The translations under genes were made by a program, and so were the position numbers. The notes under the pieces were generated by a model. It was not told the origin of the DNA. It ran no database searches and worked only from the letters and a program-made list of their open reading frames with translations. Source: Trichoplax sp. H2 (Eukaryota; Placozoa; Uniplacotomia; Trichoplacea). From it: 64,000 bases of DNA. The DNA lies in NCBI GenBank assembly GCA_003344405.1, contig NOWV01000033.1:62001-126000 (forward strand), read 5' to 3'. Shown here piece by piece: positions 1-13,300 of the stretch (position 1 is its first letter; the number at the start of each line of letters is the position of its first letter).

Positions 1-49
1 AAAATTTCTGTATATGGAATTGTCGTTACGAAATTAAAAGTAATGAATC

Positions 50-277
50 ATGCTAGCATTTAAAAAGACATATCCAATATTGATCAGAGGATACGAAATT
101 ATAATAGAGGCAGCGGACTACTTTTATCAACACTTCTCAATTGATCAATTAAGGAAAATTTTCGTCTATAAGGAATTGCCGTTACGAAATAAAAAACTGG
201 TGCAGCTTTGGACGGCCAAAGTAAATATGCATACCGGTAGTATACTCATAGAAGGGAAGAAGACTTATTTAAAATAA
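50..277 (+). CDS. uncharacterised 75-aa ORF, possibly a gene relic
   Basis: ATG-started open frame of 75 codons in the repeat-rich left edge, preceded by an in-frame TGA two codons upstream. The middle of the protein (residues about 18-50, containing AADYF and KELPLR) faintly recalls the helical BACK region of BTB-Kelch proteins, but not enough to name it. No splice sites or neighbouring exons extend it. It lies on the strand opposite the GABA-B-like receptor gene. It could be chance or a decayed exon. Confidence 0.2.
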   Translation: MLAFKKTYPILIRGYEIIIEAADYFYQHFSIDQLRKIFVYKELPLRNKKLVQLWTAKVNMHTGSILIEGKKTYLK

Positions 278-619
278 CTACGGAGATTACTCCCAGATCT
301 TACAAGAGTAAAAATAAAATCAAAGAATAATCGAACAAACTTAGTCTAATTTTCGATTTGCTGATCAACCTGAAATGGACAAAATTGCATTGATTGCTGT
401 ATCTAGCTAAATCACTCCACAGTTAGCTTCATGCCATAGGATGAAAATGATGTAGTATTGTCACGGTACGAACTACCGTGAAGAAATAGCTATCTAAATT
501 TGGTTAATATAATATAGTGATAATATATTACAACTAGTTACTTACAATAGGAATTACTCTAATTATAAATGTGGTACAGTAAATTTAATGCTGTGCTGTA
601 ATGTGTACTGAAATGATTC

Positions 620-905
620 TGTGAATGGACATATTGTAGTCCGACTGTGATAAATTAGTTAGTAGATGTTCTCACCTAAGTATTTTTTTATAAGATGACT
701 CATGATTGTTAGCTGCTGCAGAAGGGTATATAAACCCGTCAGATACTTGAATAAAATAGTTCTCAATTGTCTAGTTGAGTTTAACGTAGGATCAAAGGCG
801 TCTAAATTCTTGTGAGATAATTAAGGGATACTGAATCCCGGAGACTATAGAGATTTAGAGATTTATTTTACGTTATCCTTGTCACGAAGCTGGTTTGTGA
901 TAAGT
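620..905 (+). repeat. dispersed LTR-like repeat, copy 1
   Basis: Shares an ordered set of blocks with other copies: a GGACATATTG block, a TATATAAA box near 727, then TTTAACGTAGG followed by a GCGTCTAAR block, ending in TTACGTTATCCTTGTC and a CAAAGCT-like tail. The layout (upstream region, TATA box, short transcribed part) is that of an LTR or promoter-bearing repeat. The termini are not defined. Confidence 0.5.
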
Positions 906-1399
906 ATATTCTCCGGAATAGGCTAAACCGACCAATGGATCATGATGATTGTACACAATTATTCAATTTAACTGATCAGTTTTATATTTATGTTAAGTCA
1001 AGTTTATTGAGCTGGATATTTTATATAGTAAACTAGATCAGCTTGGCTGTTTTATAGAGTAGCTATCGAATAGTTATTTCATGAATTAACCATTAACTTA
1101 TTGTAACTTTACAAAATTGCCATGGCCATTTTATAGGCAACGTAGTTTACTTTACAAAATAACCATCGATTTGGTTATTTTATAAAAAGACTGGTTAGCT
1201 TCAGAATGTTAGCAATTATTTAATGACTTTAAAAGTAGTTCAGTTCTTGGCAAATTATAGGCTCAGTAAACTTGACCTAGCATATCTACTGTTCAGCGTT
1301 GTGTAATAATTTCAGCTAATTGTAGTAATTGCTGGTGACTATTACTCTGCCATTACACGTTGATATTAATGAGTTTTCTACGTTTGAAGTAAATCTTAC

Positions 1400-4300
1400 G
1401 ATTGTGGTTATAGTTGAAATAGTTCCTTGAAGTTCATCAACAGAAGTCCAGACGATAAATATAACAATATCTACCACTAATAGATTTGCAACTGTAGTAA
1501 TAAGATGCCAATCTTTAATAGCCTAAAAATATGGGGAAAAATAGAGTTTACAAATTCTTTCCTTTATATAAGAGAAATGATAAGCGATAATGATACTGCA
1601 CAGAGTATCAATACCGTTTTAAATAAGATCAAATATTTAAGCAGTATTTTAATTACAATTATTTTAGAAGTCTTATTGGCAAAGATTCGATAAACACGCC
1701 AAGTTTTAGCAAAGAGTGAACCAAAGGCTAGCGTAAATCCATAGCATAACAGCCAAATTTGCGTACCACACAAAACATTTAAGTTTTTCACTGTTATTTC
1801 GCTATGATCGGTGTTAATACTAAGGACAATTACATCCAAGTAGCATAAAATACAGCCAATTGCAAATATGGTGTTTAAATGCGGACTGGATAACCTAATA
1901 TTCCTGTAAATTTTATAGTATCATTAAACATTTAATTTAACATTAACCTGCACTAGTCTTCGTTGATATCTAACGGCATAATTACTATCAATACAATGTA
2001 CTGCATGTCTAGAATTTAATCATCATAATTATTCATATTACAGGAATTAAAAATAACAATCTTTTTCCAAGTAAATAATATAGATATTTTTCACTGGATA
2101 TCAGTAATACTGACCTATTTTTTCGGTTTATTATATTGAACAATAAAAATCCAAGACCAAATAATATGCCTACGCCAGCTAAAATATCAAATATAATTAT
2201 TGCCGTACTTGATACTGTCAATTTGGTGATGACAAGAAGTGGTGGAGATTTTATTGGTTTTCCGGCTAAAAAAAATAAAATATTAATTTAAGAGTTGTTG
2301 AAATATGATCCAGCTATAGGGTCTTATAATATAGGATAAAATAAGGAATAAACAAAAGGTATAATTTTGGCTAAAACTTACAGTATATAACTTTTACTTA
2401 CAAAAATTCTGCATTCAGTAGTAATAGGAGAAAATTTATGACATATTGGTTAATATTTCATTTAATACCTGGCCAAGTTATTGAATGAGAATTGGGATAG
2501 TTGGTATCGAATTGCACTCTTTCTATTCCAAAATGATAGATTCCTACGGTCACCATGGTGCCTTGGGTTATGTTTCCTAATTCAATTTTAAATAAAATCT
2601 TGTAGTTTTAGGCAAGCATATTACTATAACTGTTATTGTTACTACATAGTATAAGATCAGTTAATTATCAACTATTGTAGGAATTGATTCTACATAGGGA
2701 CAGAAATTCATAAATGTTGACTAATAAGGATATGTAACGGTGTTGCCTTTCCGTTAGGATAGTTTAATAAGTACAGTAGTAGCTAATATAGAAAATATCC
2801 ATATTTGTAGTGCTAGGTAAGATAAGCGATGCCTTAACGTGAATGTCGTTTATGATTGTTCATTACATATTTGATGTTGAATATTATTGTGTGATAGATA
2901 GTAGTAAGATGATTTAAGTTCTAGTTGATGATAGCTGAATTAGACAACTCACGTGCTTAGATTAGGATTAAGTATGAGTATGAAATTCAAAATATTAACT
3001 GATAAAAAAGCTTTGTAAGGAACATCTCAGTTCGAGATATTTCTCCTAATTATGGTATAATAATAATACTGTTGTTGTTCACAAATTAGACGGTTCCTAT
3101 ATAAACGGGAATATTTGAGTTGAGTGGGGTGATGAAAAGCTGTGGATGTATCTTTGCTAGTAAAAAGTTTTATCGTTACAATATTTCGCTGTGTGTGTTT
3201 AACGTTAACTAAAAGGGCGTTTAAGTCAGTAGCTACTTGTAGACTTTTACTGTACGTTACCTTGTCGCAGAGTTGAAACTGTGATAGGATATGAACAGAA
3301 ATCGAACAATCATCACAAAAATATCTTGATGGTAATTGTATGTAATTCGATGACTGTATGATCGGTTGTATTTAGCTAATAAGTGACTATTTAATAAAGC
3401 AGTATATTGAAACATACAGTATAGTTGTCACTTAGATTATTATATGTTTCATAATTTTTAATTAAAAAAATTTTGCAACAGAGACTATTTAGTATAATAA
3501 TGTATTGACATATACGCGTACAGTATAACTGGTAATTAAATTATTATAATTAGTAAATACATTTTAATCATTTTTAATTAAATTCATGCCACAGTAAGTA
3601 TTGAGTGTAATAGTATATTGATACATACAGTATAGCTGTTGCTAAAATTATTATTATTGACCACAATCTTAATCATTATGAAATAAAATTTTGCCATAGT
3701 GACTATTTGGTATAAACGATATGTTTATACGCGTACATAGAGTACAGAAGCTTCTTAGAATATTATTAGAGACCAGATTTTTAATCATTTTTAAATAAAA
3801 TTTTGCAACTTAATTCTTAAAGGTGATAATAGAAACATTAGTCATTGTCACAGCGTTATACACTATTATTTCTAGATTAGAGTAGAAAATCTATGTTAGG
3901 ATAATTTTGCTGATTTACCCTCGTTTAAAGAGTTTCTAACTTAGATATGTGAGGCTTAAATATAGCACTAGCTTTCATGGTGATATATATAGATATAGCC
4001 TACTGAAATTAGTAGTTTAATTAGAGAATCGAGAATAATCCCAGCTACCCTCCCTTGAAACGGGCAGCGCGGGGGTATTTATACTACTGTTAGATGACTT
4101 TGATTATGGGTTCATTTCAATAGGTCAGTATAAGATTCTTACAGTACTTTTTACCTCAAGATTTCTTCATGTAAAACGAATAGCTCTAAGGTAGTTATTT
4201 CTGCAGAGTACTGATTATTAAAATAGTATTCGTTATATCGCTAAGGGTGGCCACTGGGCCTTTAAATTTTGATTTCATGTAATATTCTGATGAAAATTGA

Positions 4301-7300
4301 ATAAACATAGAATCTTTATAGAGTTTCTACACAGCCATTTTGATTATTACATTTTCTTTTAACGGTTACTATCGACAGAGCAAGCTTTGCTTGCATACTT
4401 AAGCGATCCTTAGACACATTATAATGATTGGTATAGAATTGACCACAGTACGAAGGGCATTGTACCGCACTGTAGATATCTTACAGTACCTACTAATCTT
4501 AACTTGGAATGTCCATCACCGTAAATTAGTTATCATAATGTGCTATGGACCATTAACTAATCTTAATATAGCATTTCATCCGCCAAGTCATTATTGAAAT
4601 GTAGTATTCTACAAGCATAGCTGTGAATATAGTAGTGCCTGGCTATTACCGGGATATAAATAATGTCGGATGGTAATACTATCTGTTAATTATTAACAAA
4701 TAAGTACATTATCGTAAACCGTCAGGAAAGCGACGTGAATTTGTACTAGTCTTCTTATAATTTAAATCACTGCGATTGCAACTCACTTATGGTAGATTGT
4801 AGATTATCGTAGAAAAGTTCCGTGATAGGACATATTGGAATCTGACAATTTATATTAGTTATTCGATGTCTATGTTCGTAAATACTGCTGTCTTCATTAG
4901 GTAGCAGTAGATAAAATTAGCTTTCAATTCATTAGCAGGCTTCAATGTTAATATTACTAACTAGGATGTCTTTGCTATTGTAGAAGAATATATAAATGCG
5001 AAAATATCGTATAACAAAGAGAGTTCTTAAGATTAGTGTTTAACGTAAGATACGAGCGTCTAAGTCTTTTTGTAGTCTACTCGTGCAGGAAAATGTTCCT
5101 GAAAGAGTAGATATTGCTCCCTGATATGTGGTTCAGGGAAACGGCTTATGATCGTACATTACGTTATCTTCTTGCAAAGCTGTTTGTAATAGTCGTACAG
5201 TAAATTGAAGGGACTCCAAAACAGAAAATGACTAATGATATGAATGCAACAGTATACTATGGATATGATAAGTTGCTTTGTTGTGAATAAGCCTACTAAG
5301 GGTACAATAAACCAAGGCTTAATAGCTGTTCTTTTAATCATGAAATTACCATTCTACAAATTAACATAACGTTTGATAAAGTTTAAATTAGCTTAATGGA
5401 ACAATTATACCTTGCAGTTGTAGTATGTGAACTTTTTCAACGCGTTCCCTTTTTTTGTAAGAAACATGACCCTACTCGTATGAAAATAATCATTCTTAAA
5501 TATAAAGATAACGTCCAATCTGATTTATCTTCACTAAAAAGTTGGTCATTAGTTATACTTATTCGTTGGATATACGATAGCTACATTTACTAACCGTCAG
5601 ACCTTGAAATGATGATTCCTTAATTTTTTTATTAATGATTCTCATGATATGTGAGCTTCTGTAGGTAAATTCTAATAGTGATCGATTATTTTCCCTTAAT
5701 TGAGTATCTGTAGCGTTAAGAGCTAACGCTAATGTCCACATAGCATCATATGTGTAAGCTTTTAAGTGGTCATGGATCCGAGTTATCCGAGGAATGGAGT
5801 GAAAATGTTGGTAAGTTTCCCATGTCGTCTAGAAATCGGTATCAATTACTATTAGTGAAAATACAAATGATACTATTATAAATATTCAAGATTTTAACAC
5901 TGTCATTATTTCCCGACAGTTATCTTGTATGAGGAGTAGTTTAACCACGTAAAGCTGATCAATAAATTTTAGATCGCTAACAGATAATATTGAATCGTAT
6001 ATATATACATATATATATGCACTGATACAAAATTTTGCAAAGCTCCATTAATAAATATTTGTGTAAAAAATTTTACCGATTTTTCGTGCATGTACATAAA
6101 TGACTTATTAAGAATCCGCAAGCACTCCATAGATAGAGTGAGAGCAAAAAAATATGTCGATTTATTTTAGGTCATGCAGTAAAAATGAAATAAATCAGAT
6201 TGAAACAAAAAACAATCTCATCATCAATCGAAATATATAAGAAATTTAGGAAATATGGCTCTTTACTGTCAAAATGATGACTAAATTTGTTGATCAGTTA
6301 AAATAAAGAAAGTTTGAATAGGTAATTGACGTGCGTAAAACGAATTACGAACGTCTCCAGTAATGCTGGGTTTTGCCACTGATTCTTATAATAAATAAAT
6401 TTTAAATATCGGATTTCAACATAGTATTCTTACCTTGCCAGATATTGTTTTCGTTACATTTTCATTCCGATTAAAAGATCGATAAATTGCAAAAGAATAT
6501 TTAACGACCTCGAAAAGTTGTTCCGTAGTACAATTAACACTTGCAACATCTTCATCAGCAATATGATACCATCTTTCTGGGTAATAGCCAGGAAATATCC
6601 AAATATATTTCTTTCCATAGATTTTACTATAATAAGCCTAAAAATTTTTCATAGTTTAATAATCTACTGAAATCTTCACAATTAACATTTAAATTTTCCT
6701 CACCTTGCATAGAAACTTTTTTAAGCCAGATAGTTCCATAACAGTTATTATAACTCTAATCTGCTTAGACTTTATTGTTTGATCCGCATAAAAAATTCGT
6801 AAAAGTGTGGATTAGAATTATTTATTTAATCTAGACTGCCCCATATCAGTAGTATACAGTGAGCAGAATAATTCCAATATACTTTACTAAGTGCTAAACA
6901 AAAATAGTATTTTAGTGGTAAACTTAAAACTTGATAAATACATCTTCGCTGTGGTAGCGAAAACTTACCCTATCAAAAGATAAACAATTCTTACTATTTT
7001 TAGTTAAAGCTGTAATATGACGCGAAATCGATGTCTGATATGATCTACCTTAATATTTTCTATCGCATGATCATATATTTGGAGCACTCCCAATGAAGAT
7101 CCTACTGTTACATTGCTTTCTCGTAATCGATTAATTAACAGACTTGCTGTCTATAACATGAAATTTCGACGTAAACATAAAAAAAATTTTCCTTCAAAAC
7201 TTATAACGTTTGACGTAAGACATATTGATTGATATAAAATTAGTTATTCTTCTAAAATTTCAGTAGTGTATTGTAAAATCATTGTTATAGAAAGAGAAAT

Positions 7301-10300
7301 TTGCGCACGTTACTACGACCTAGCCATCCTAATAGATACCAAATTTTACTCATTATAGTACAATTACCGGCGAATAAGTTGAAGAAATATCGTAAACAAC
7401 GGCGATGTTACTCCAGTTGAAATGCTTTACGAAAGTAATTTGAGCTTCGATGTAAGACGCATCCGATAATGTAGTACGATAAAAATAGGGAAATTTGTCT
7501 CGATTATTCATAGTAACAGAAACTGAACTGGAAGATATCTGAGAAGAATAAGAAAATTCCAGTAGTCATTCACTCTAAATCATATCAAGAAGAATTCTGT
7601 AATAATATCAAACATACAGCGATAAAAGAAATGATACAAATAATTTACAATTTGTATGGTTATTTTTAGTTCATAATTGACTTAAACAGTAATTATCCAA
7701 TCATTAGTATCTGTATTATATAATTGCTACTGTAAGATGGTGCGTCTATGCAGACTTGAATTCGTCATTTATATCATAATTATCAGTAGTTTAATACATT
7801 CAATTGGTATTAAAAATGGATCTATGATGTATTCTGACGACAATGAAGTAAAAACTATCTTTAATGATTGTGTAGATAATCAAGAAAAACAAATTTCGAT
7901 AGAGATATAAGGCAATTTACGTAATGATTCTTCAATACATTACCGTTGCCAAGTTCCAGTCCTTCGTAGTTAAGCATACGACTTCGGAGACACTAGATGC
8001 GAGTAATCCAATAATGCCATATTTTATGGGTTTTTCAGCCACCATATGAATGAAATCATTGACGGCAGTTCCTGCGTTGAACTAAGAAAGGACATAGCGT
8101 ACATATTTTTAAACCTCTTTTACTTGTAGTATCTTTATACACATATAAATATTCCAACGTTACGCTCATGTAGCAAAAACATTGATTTTTACAGTATATG
8201 GTTGCTATAATAGCCTTAATGTCAGGGGTGTAATATCGAAAAACTGAGTTATATAGATTTAATTCAATTTAATTAATTAAAGATATGTCATTTCTGCTGC
8301 AATTTTGGGGTTTAAACAAAGAATAGGGCATAGTGTTGTCACAGTTATCAAAATAACTTAGATATGGAATAGTAGTTTATGATAACATTTTGTTTTGAAA
8401 TGTTTAGAAGTATGAGCTACTACTTTAGGAATTGTTATTATTAGCAATAGCCTAAGTTATTATGATATTATGATGATATCGTAATATGTTACAAGTATGT
8501 ATCGAGAATATAGGGGCTTGACAGGGCTTACAGTCGAAGTAGATTTACGTATGAAATTGTTTATTACCTCGAATGTCCGTATTTGAAAATTCAATGGTAT
8601 TAACGTGTTTGTTATTGAAATATGTTAATAGCATAATAAATATGTTTATAATTATTGAAAGAGTATATAATAAGGACTGTGATCAATAAAAAGCGATCCA
8701 GGTCAAGGCTAAGTGGTGTGATAGCTTTATATCGTATATTGTGTTGAACGAGTTAGTTACTATTCGTATAGTAGCTTTAATATCAGCCGTGTCATGGGAA
8801 AGGACTGAGCTATCTAGGTCTAAAGATATGTCGCTTCTACTGTAATTTCGAGACTAAAACTAAGAATGGAGAATAGCGGACCTTTTTAAAATCTCTTTTT
8901 ACTTATACTATGTATCTTTTGACCTATATAAATATTCCAATGCTATGTAACTGTGACTTAAAATTGATTTTTAGAGTATACATCGCTATAATAGTATTAA
9001 CATGAAGCGTGCAATAGGAAATGGGTAAGCTAAATAGATTGAAAATTATGTAGTTAAGCGGGTTTATTTATACACCGCAAAACTGGACACAAATCTATAG
9101 TAGTATACTCGCTACTTTAATTACGCATTACCAAATAAATTGTTCATTTGATCGCTATTTGCATTTAGAACCTTTGACAACACTATATACCGTCTAATTG
9201 TCAAAGATACAGCTGGAGAGAAATCGATTTCGAAAAATAGAATGCTATCACAAGTGATTAATTAAATGGTGAGCCGTGATATTCTACAAAAATACATTAT
9301 GTTTAGCTATATCAGCAACTTAATCACTTTAATTTGCAGGGAAATAAGTAAGTTTGTTTTACTAGGATAAAATTGATGATCAGAAAGCATAAATCTAAGA
9401 CATCGTTGGCATAATTATTGTTCTCTGGACAAATAAGAGATGCTTAGAATAGAGTGAACTNNNNNNNNNNNNNNNNNNNNAGTTAGTTACTATTCGTATA
9501 GTAGCTTTAATATCAGCCGTGTCATGGGAAAGGACTGAGCTATCTAGGTCTAAAGATATGTCGCTTCTACTGTAATTTCGAGACTAAAACTAAGAATGGA
9601 GAATAGCGGACCTTTTTAAAATCTCTTTTTACTTATACTATGTATCTTTTGACCTATATAAATATTCCAATGCTATGTAACTGTGTAATGTAACTAGTAT
9701 TGTGATTGTAGACTATTAGCCATGTTTGGTATAATGTACGGTAGATATTTATCCTAAGAGATATATGGTAGCTATAACTATAGACTGTAGTGGTAAAGAC
9801 TCTATGCTAGAGTACAGATGACTATATACAGTAAGGTGTTGAGTTACTAATGAGGCTATAGGTAAAAATAGAACTGTAAATCATATGTAGTAAAGGACTA
9901 AAAACAGAGTACTTTATAGCTTTTAGTATGTAACCAGTACTATTTTACTATAGAAAATACCTAGAAAGTGATAGCGTTCTTAAGTTTTACCCTACCAAAT
10001 CATCATGTCGCCATCTTTTCTTCTTCATTATTTTACAAGGTATTATATAAAGATTACTATAGAAGTAGCCCGAGAGCAATTGCCTAATCTAAAGAAAGGG
10101 AGTTTGATCGTCTATTCAAATTGTAAAGGAATTTGACTTAGTAGCAAAACCCTATCCTTAGAGAAAGGAGATTTATAACATGAGGGTAAAGTACTGTAAT
10201 GTAGTCTATAATCGTACAGTTACCGTACAATCTGACGCTAAAACATCAACTGTCAATACTCGCGAATACTCAGCGATACTAATGTCAGAAAAATAGTCGT

Positions 10301-13300
10301 AATAGTCATATAAATTTTTTTGATAAGCGATTACTGTGATCTTTATAAAAAACCGAATTTTTCGGATTCGGATTTCGGAACCGGTCGGATTTATGTCCGA
10401 TATAATTTTCCTGTTTTAATTTATGTCTGATATAATTTTTCTGTTTTAATTTTTTGGGGATTTTTGTTCATGAAAAATATCGTAAGAGTTGGTTTTTGAA
10501 ATTTATAACTTTTTGCTATGAATTTGAAACTTTGGAATTTTATGACGTGACTTTGAAGTCACATTAGGAGAATTTAGTGAGGAAAATAGAATATAAGATG
10601 GAAATTGGCAGAGGTTGTGTTGATTTGAAGTAGTTAGACTGTTGTTTTTATGACTAAATCTTGATGTTTAAAGGTTGATTTTTAGACTTTTATAGTGTAT
10701 TAATGATAGAAATTATGTTAGAAGTGAAGTTTGATGTATTTTTATAGTTAGCTTTTTAGTTTTATAGTGTTTTGTAAGGGAATCGTAGGGTAAATTGTGT
10801 CTGAACTTTGAATGATTTTTGTTTTCTTAAATGGTGCAAAGTAGTTTTCTAAAACGGATCTTAAGAGCGATTGGTTAGCAAATGTTTAGTTTTAAATACC
10901 TCTGACGGCTCTACGAAGCCTATGAATGATAGTGCAATTAGAAAATTTAGAGGGAGAGTAGAAGAAGATTTTATTTGAAGAACTTGTTGAATTTAAAAGG
11001 CCTTCGGGGTCGAATTGTCGTAAGTTAAAACGTTCTTCTTTTTGAAAGGTTGTTTGGTCGTTGACAGTTTTTAAGTCTGTCATTTATTTTAATAATACTT
11101 AAAGCTAAGTATTTGTAATGTTGTTCGGTTTATACTTCTCTCCATTTTTTTTTGTAATAAATTGTTCGGTTATTTCCCCAAATTTTATTAGCGTTAAGTC
11201 GACCGGAGTGCAACGAAAGTAGAATCAAAGTTTGTTAAAGTTTTGTAGCTTGCTCTCTACACATTTCATTTCATTACACATATATTAGGATATGGTTAAT
11301 TCATTGTACTTTGGCTGGTGTGAATATTGTCTACGTAAGTACTGCAGTCGTATCCATATCGGATTAATGATGGTCCGCAGTAGAATAGTCTTACTAAGAA
11401 TAATTTAACTATGTGTAAAAGAAGGTAAAAGGTTGCCATGCGGATTGTAGCTGCGAATGCTACGGAAAGTATAAATGCATGCAACTTTAGATTATTCTGT
11501 TAGTTCGTTCTAGAAGTCTTTAGAAGTAGTATTCGGCTAGAGTAGAGCTGTGTGTAGTTAATCTTTGTATAAGATTCAATAAAGCCCTTATTTTTCTAAA
11601 ATTTGGAATTTCGTGATTGGTATATATCACAAACTGTTACTGAAAATTGATTTTTTTAGAGTATACATCGCTATAATAGTATTAACATGAAGCGTGCAAT
11701 AGGAAATGGGTAAGCTAAATAGATTGAAAATTATGTAGTTAAGCGGGTTTATTTATACACCGCAAAACTGGACACAAATCTATAGTAGTATACTCGCTAC
11801 TTTAATTACGCATTACCAAATAAATTGTTCATTTGATCGCTATTTGCATTTAGAACCTTTGACAACACTATATACCGTCTAATTGTCAAAGATACAGCTG
11901 GAGAGAAATCGATTTCGAAAAATAGAATGCTATCACAAGTGATTAATTAAATGGTGAGCCGTGATATTCTACAAAAATACATTATGTTTAGCTATATCAG
12001 CAACTTAATCACTTTAATTTGCAGGGAAATAAGTAAGTTTGTTTTACTAGGATAAAATTGATGATCAGAAAGCATAAATCTAAGACATCGTTGGCATAAT
12101 TATTGTTCTCTGGACAAATAAGAGATGCTTAGAATAGAGTGAACTTTACGTTATTGCTTAGCCCGTTTGAGGTGTTAGTTTAAATTAGTAATTTATACCC
12201 TAAAAATAGTTAGAGCCTTCTTTGAAGTACTAGTATAAGCGTATCTTCGAATCCTCTTGAACTATAAATAAGAATTTCAAGTTACAAACCTAGAATGGAG
12301 AATGTAGTTAAAGTATAGAGGATGGAAGAAAGATATGAGAAGGGCTGGATAATTAAATTTATAGAGGTCGTTGATAAAGAACTACAGAATAAATCTACAA
12401 TTAATCTGTCATTGAAAATCATTTAAGCAGGTGTTAATCTTGATTCAGATTACATTGAATTTCAACTTGATTCTAAATTAAATGAGATTTGCTTCCCTGA
12501 AAATTTACACAGTTTAATAACTGTCACTTTTATAAGCATTGGCATAGCGATTTATTATGAATATTTCAATTCATGTTATGATCGATTCTTAGAGTAGAAT
12601 CATTGCCGAAGCAATGCTTAAATTAATTCATTATCGCTCTTTTGTCTTAACGTAATTCTTAAAGCAGTCAGCACGGCCATGAACATGGCTACGAATACAA
12701 GGTTTAGGATCTAACATTATCTAGCAGATGCAACTATATGCGTTAAAAAAGGCGAATTAAATTTGTGTTATTGTGTATGGCAAAGTATCATAATGGATGG
12801 ATGTGATCTTTGAGCGTAACAATAGTTTTGATAAAGTCATTCAGTAAGAAATTATCTAAGAGATAGATAAAATAAAATCTATAGATGTGCAACGTAAACA
12901 ATAAATCACATAAAGGACATTATCCTACATGATTTATGCATTCTGACATAGTCAAGAAATATCGATGACTACAGGAGCATATTTTAAGAATTAAATCACT
13001 AGCTAATTACCGCTATATAATAAAAAAAGATGTCTTCAATTAGTCTTATTTTCCAGTAAAGTAGGAAAAGATTATAACGCACACAATGTAATAAATTTAA
13101 TATATTTTTCAATTACAATGATATTTAATGTCATTAAAGGTCTACAATTAGTATAACTACCTTAGATTTAAGTTGGCTCCATTTAATAGATATGATAGGA
13201 AAAGATCGATTGGAAGGCAAGGAATTGATATAGCATAAGCATCCACATGTATTATGATAGATATTTGTAATAAAATTTATAAACTCTACGTTTAAAAATG

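Noticed and set aside
5159-5341. Minus-strand hydrophobic 60-codon frame as a membrane exon of the receptor
   Set aside because: It does not align with any GABA-B helix. The helix 1 exon at 2265-2115 joins in phase with exon 5471-5411 without it.
5895-5985. Minus-strand frame DLKFIDQLY as the missing linker exon of the GABA-B-like receptor
   Set aside because: The content is plausible, but the acceptor at about 5985 puts it in the wrong phase with a stop, so it was left out of the model.
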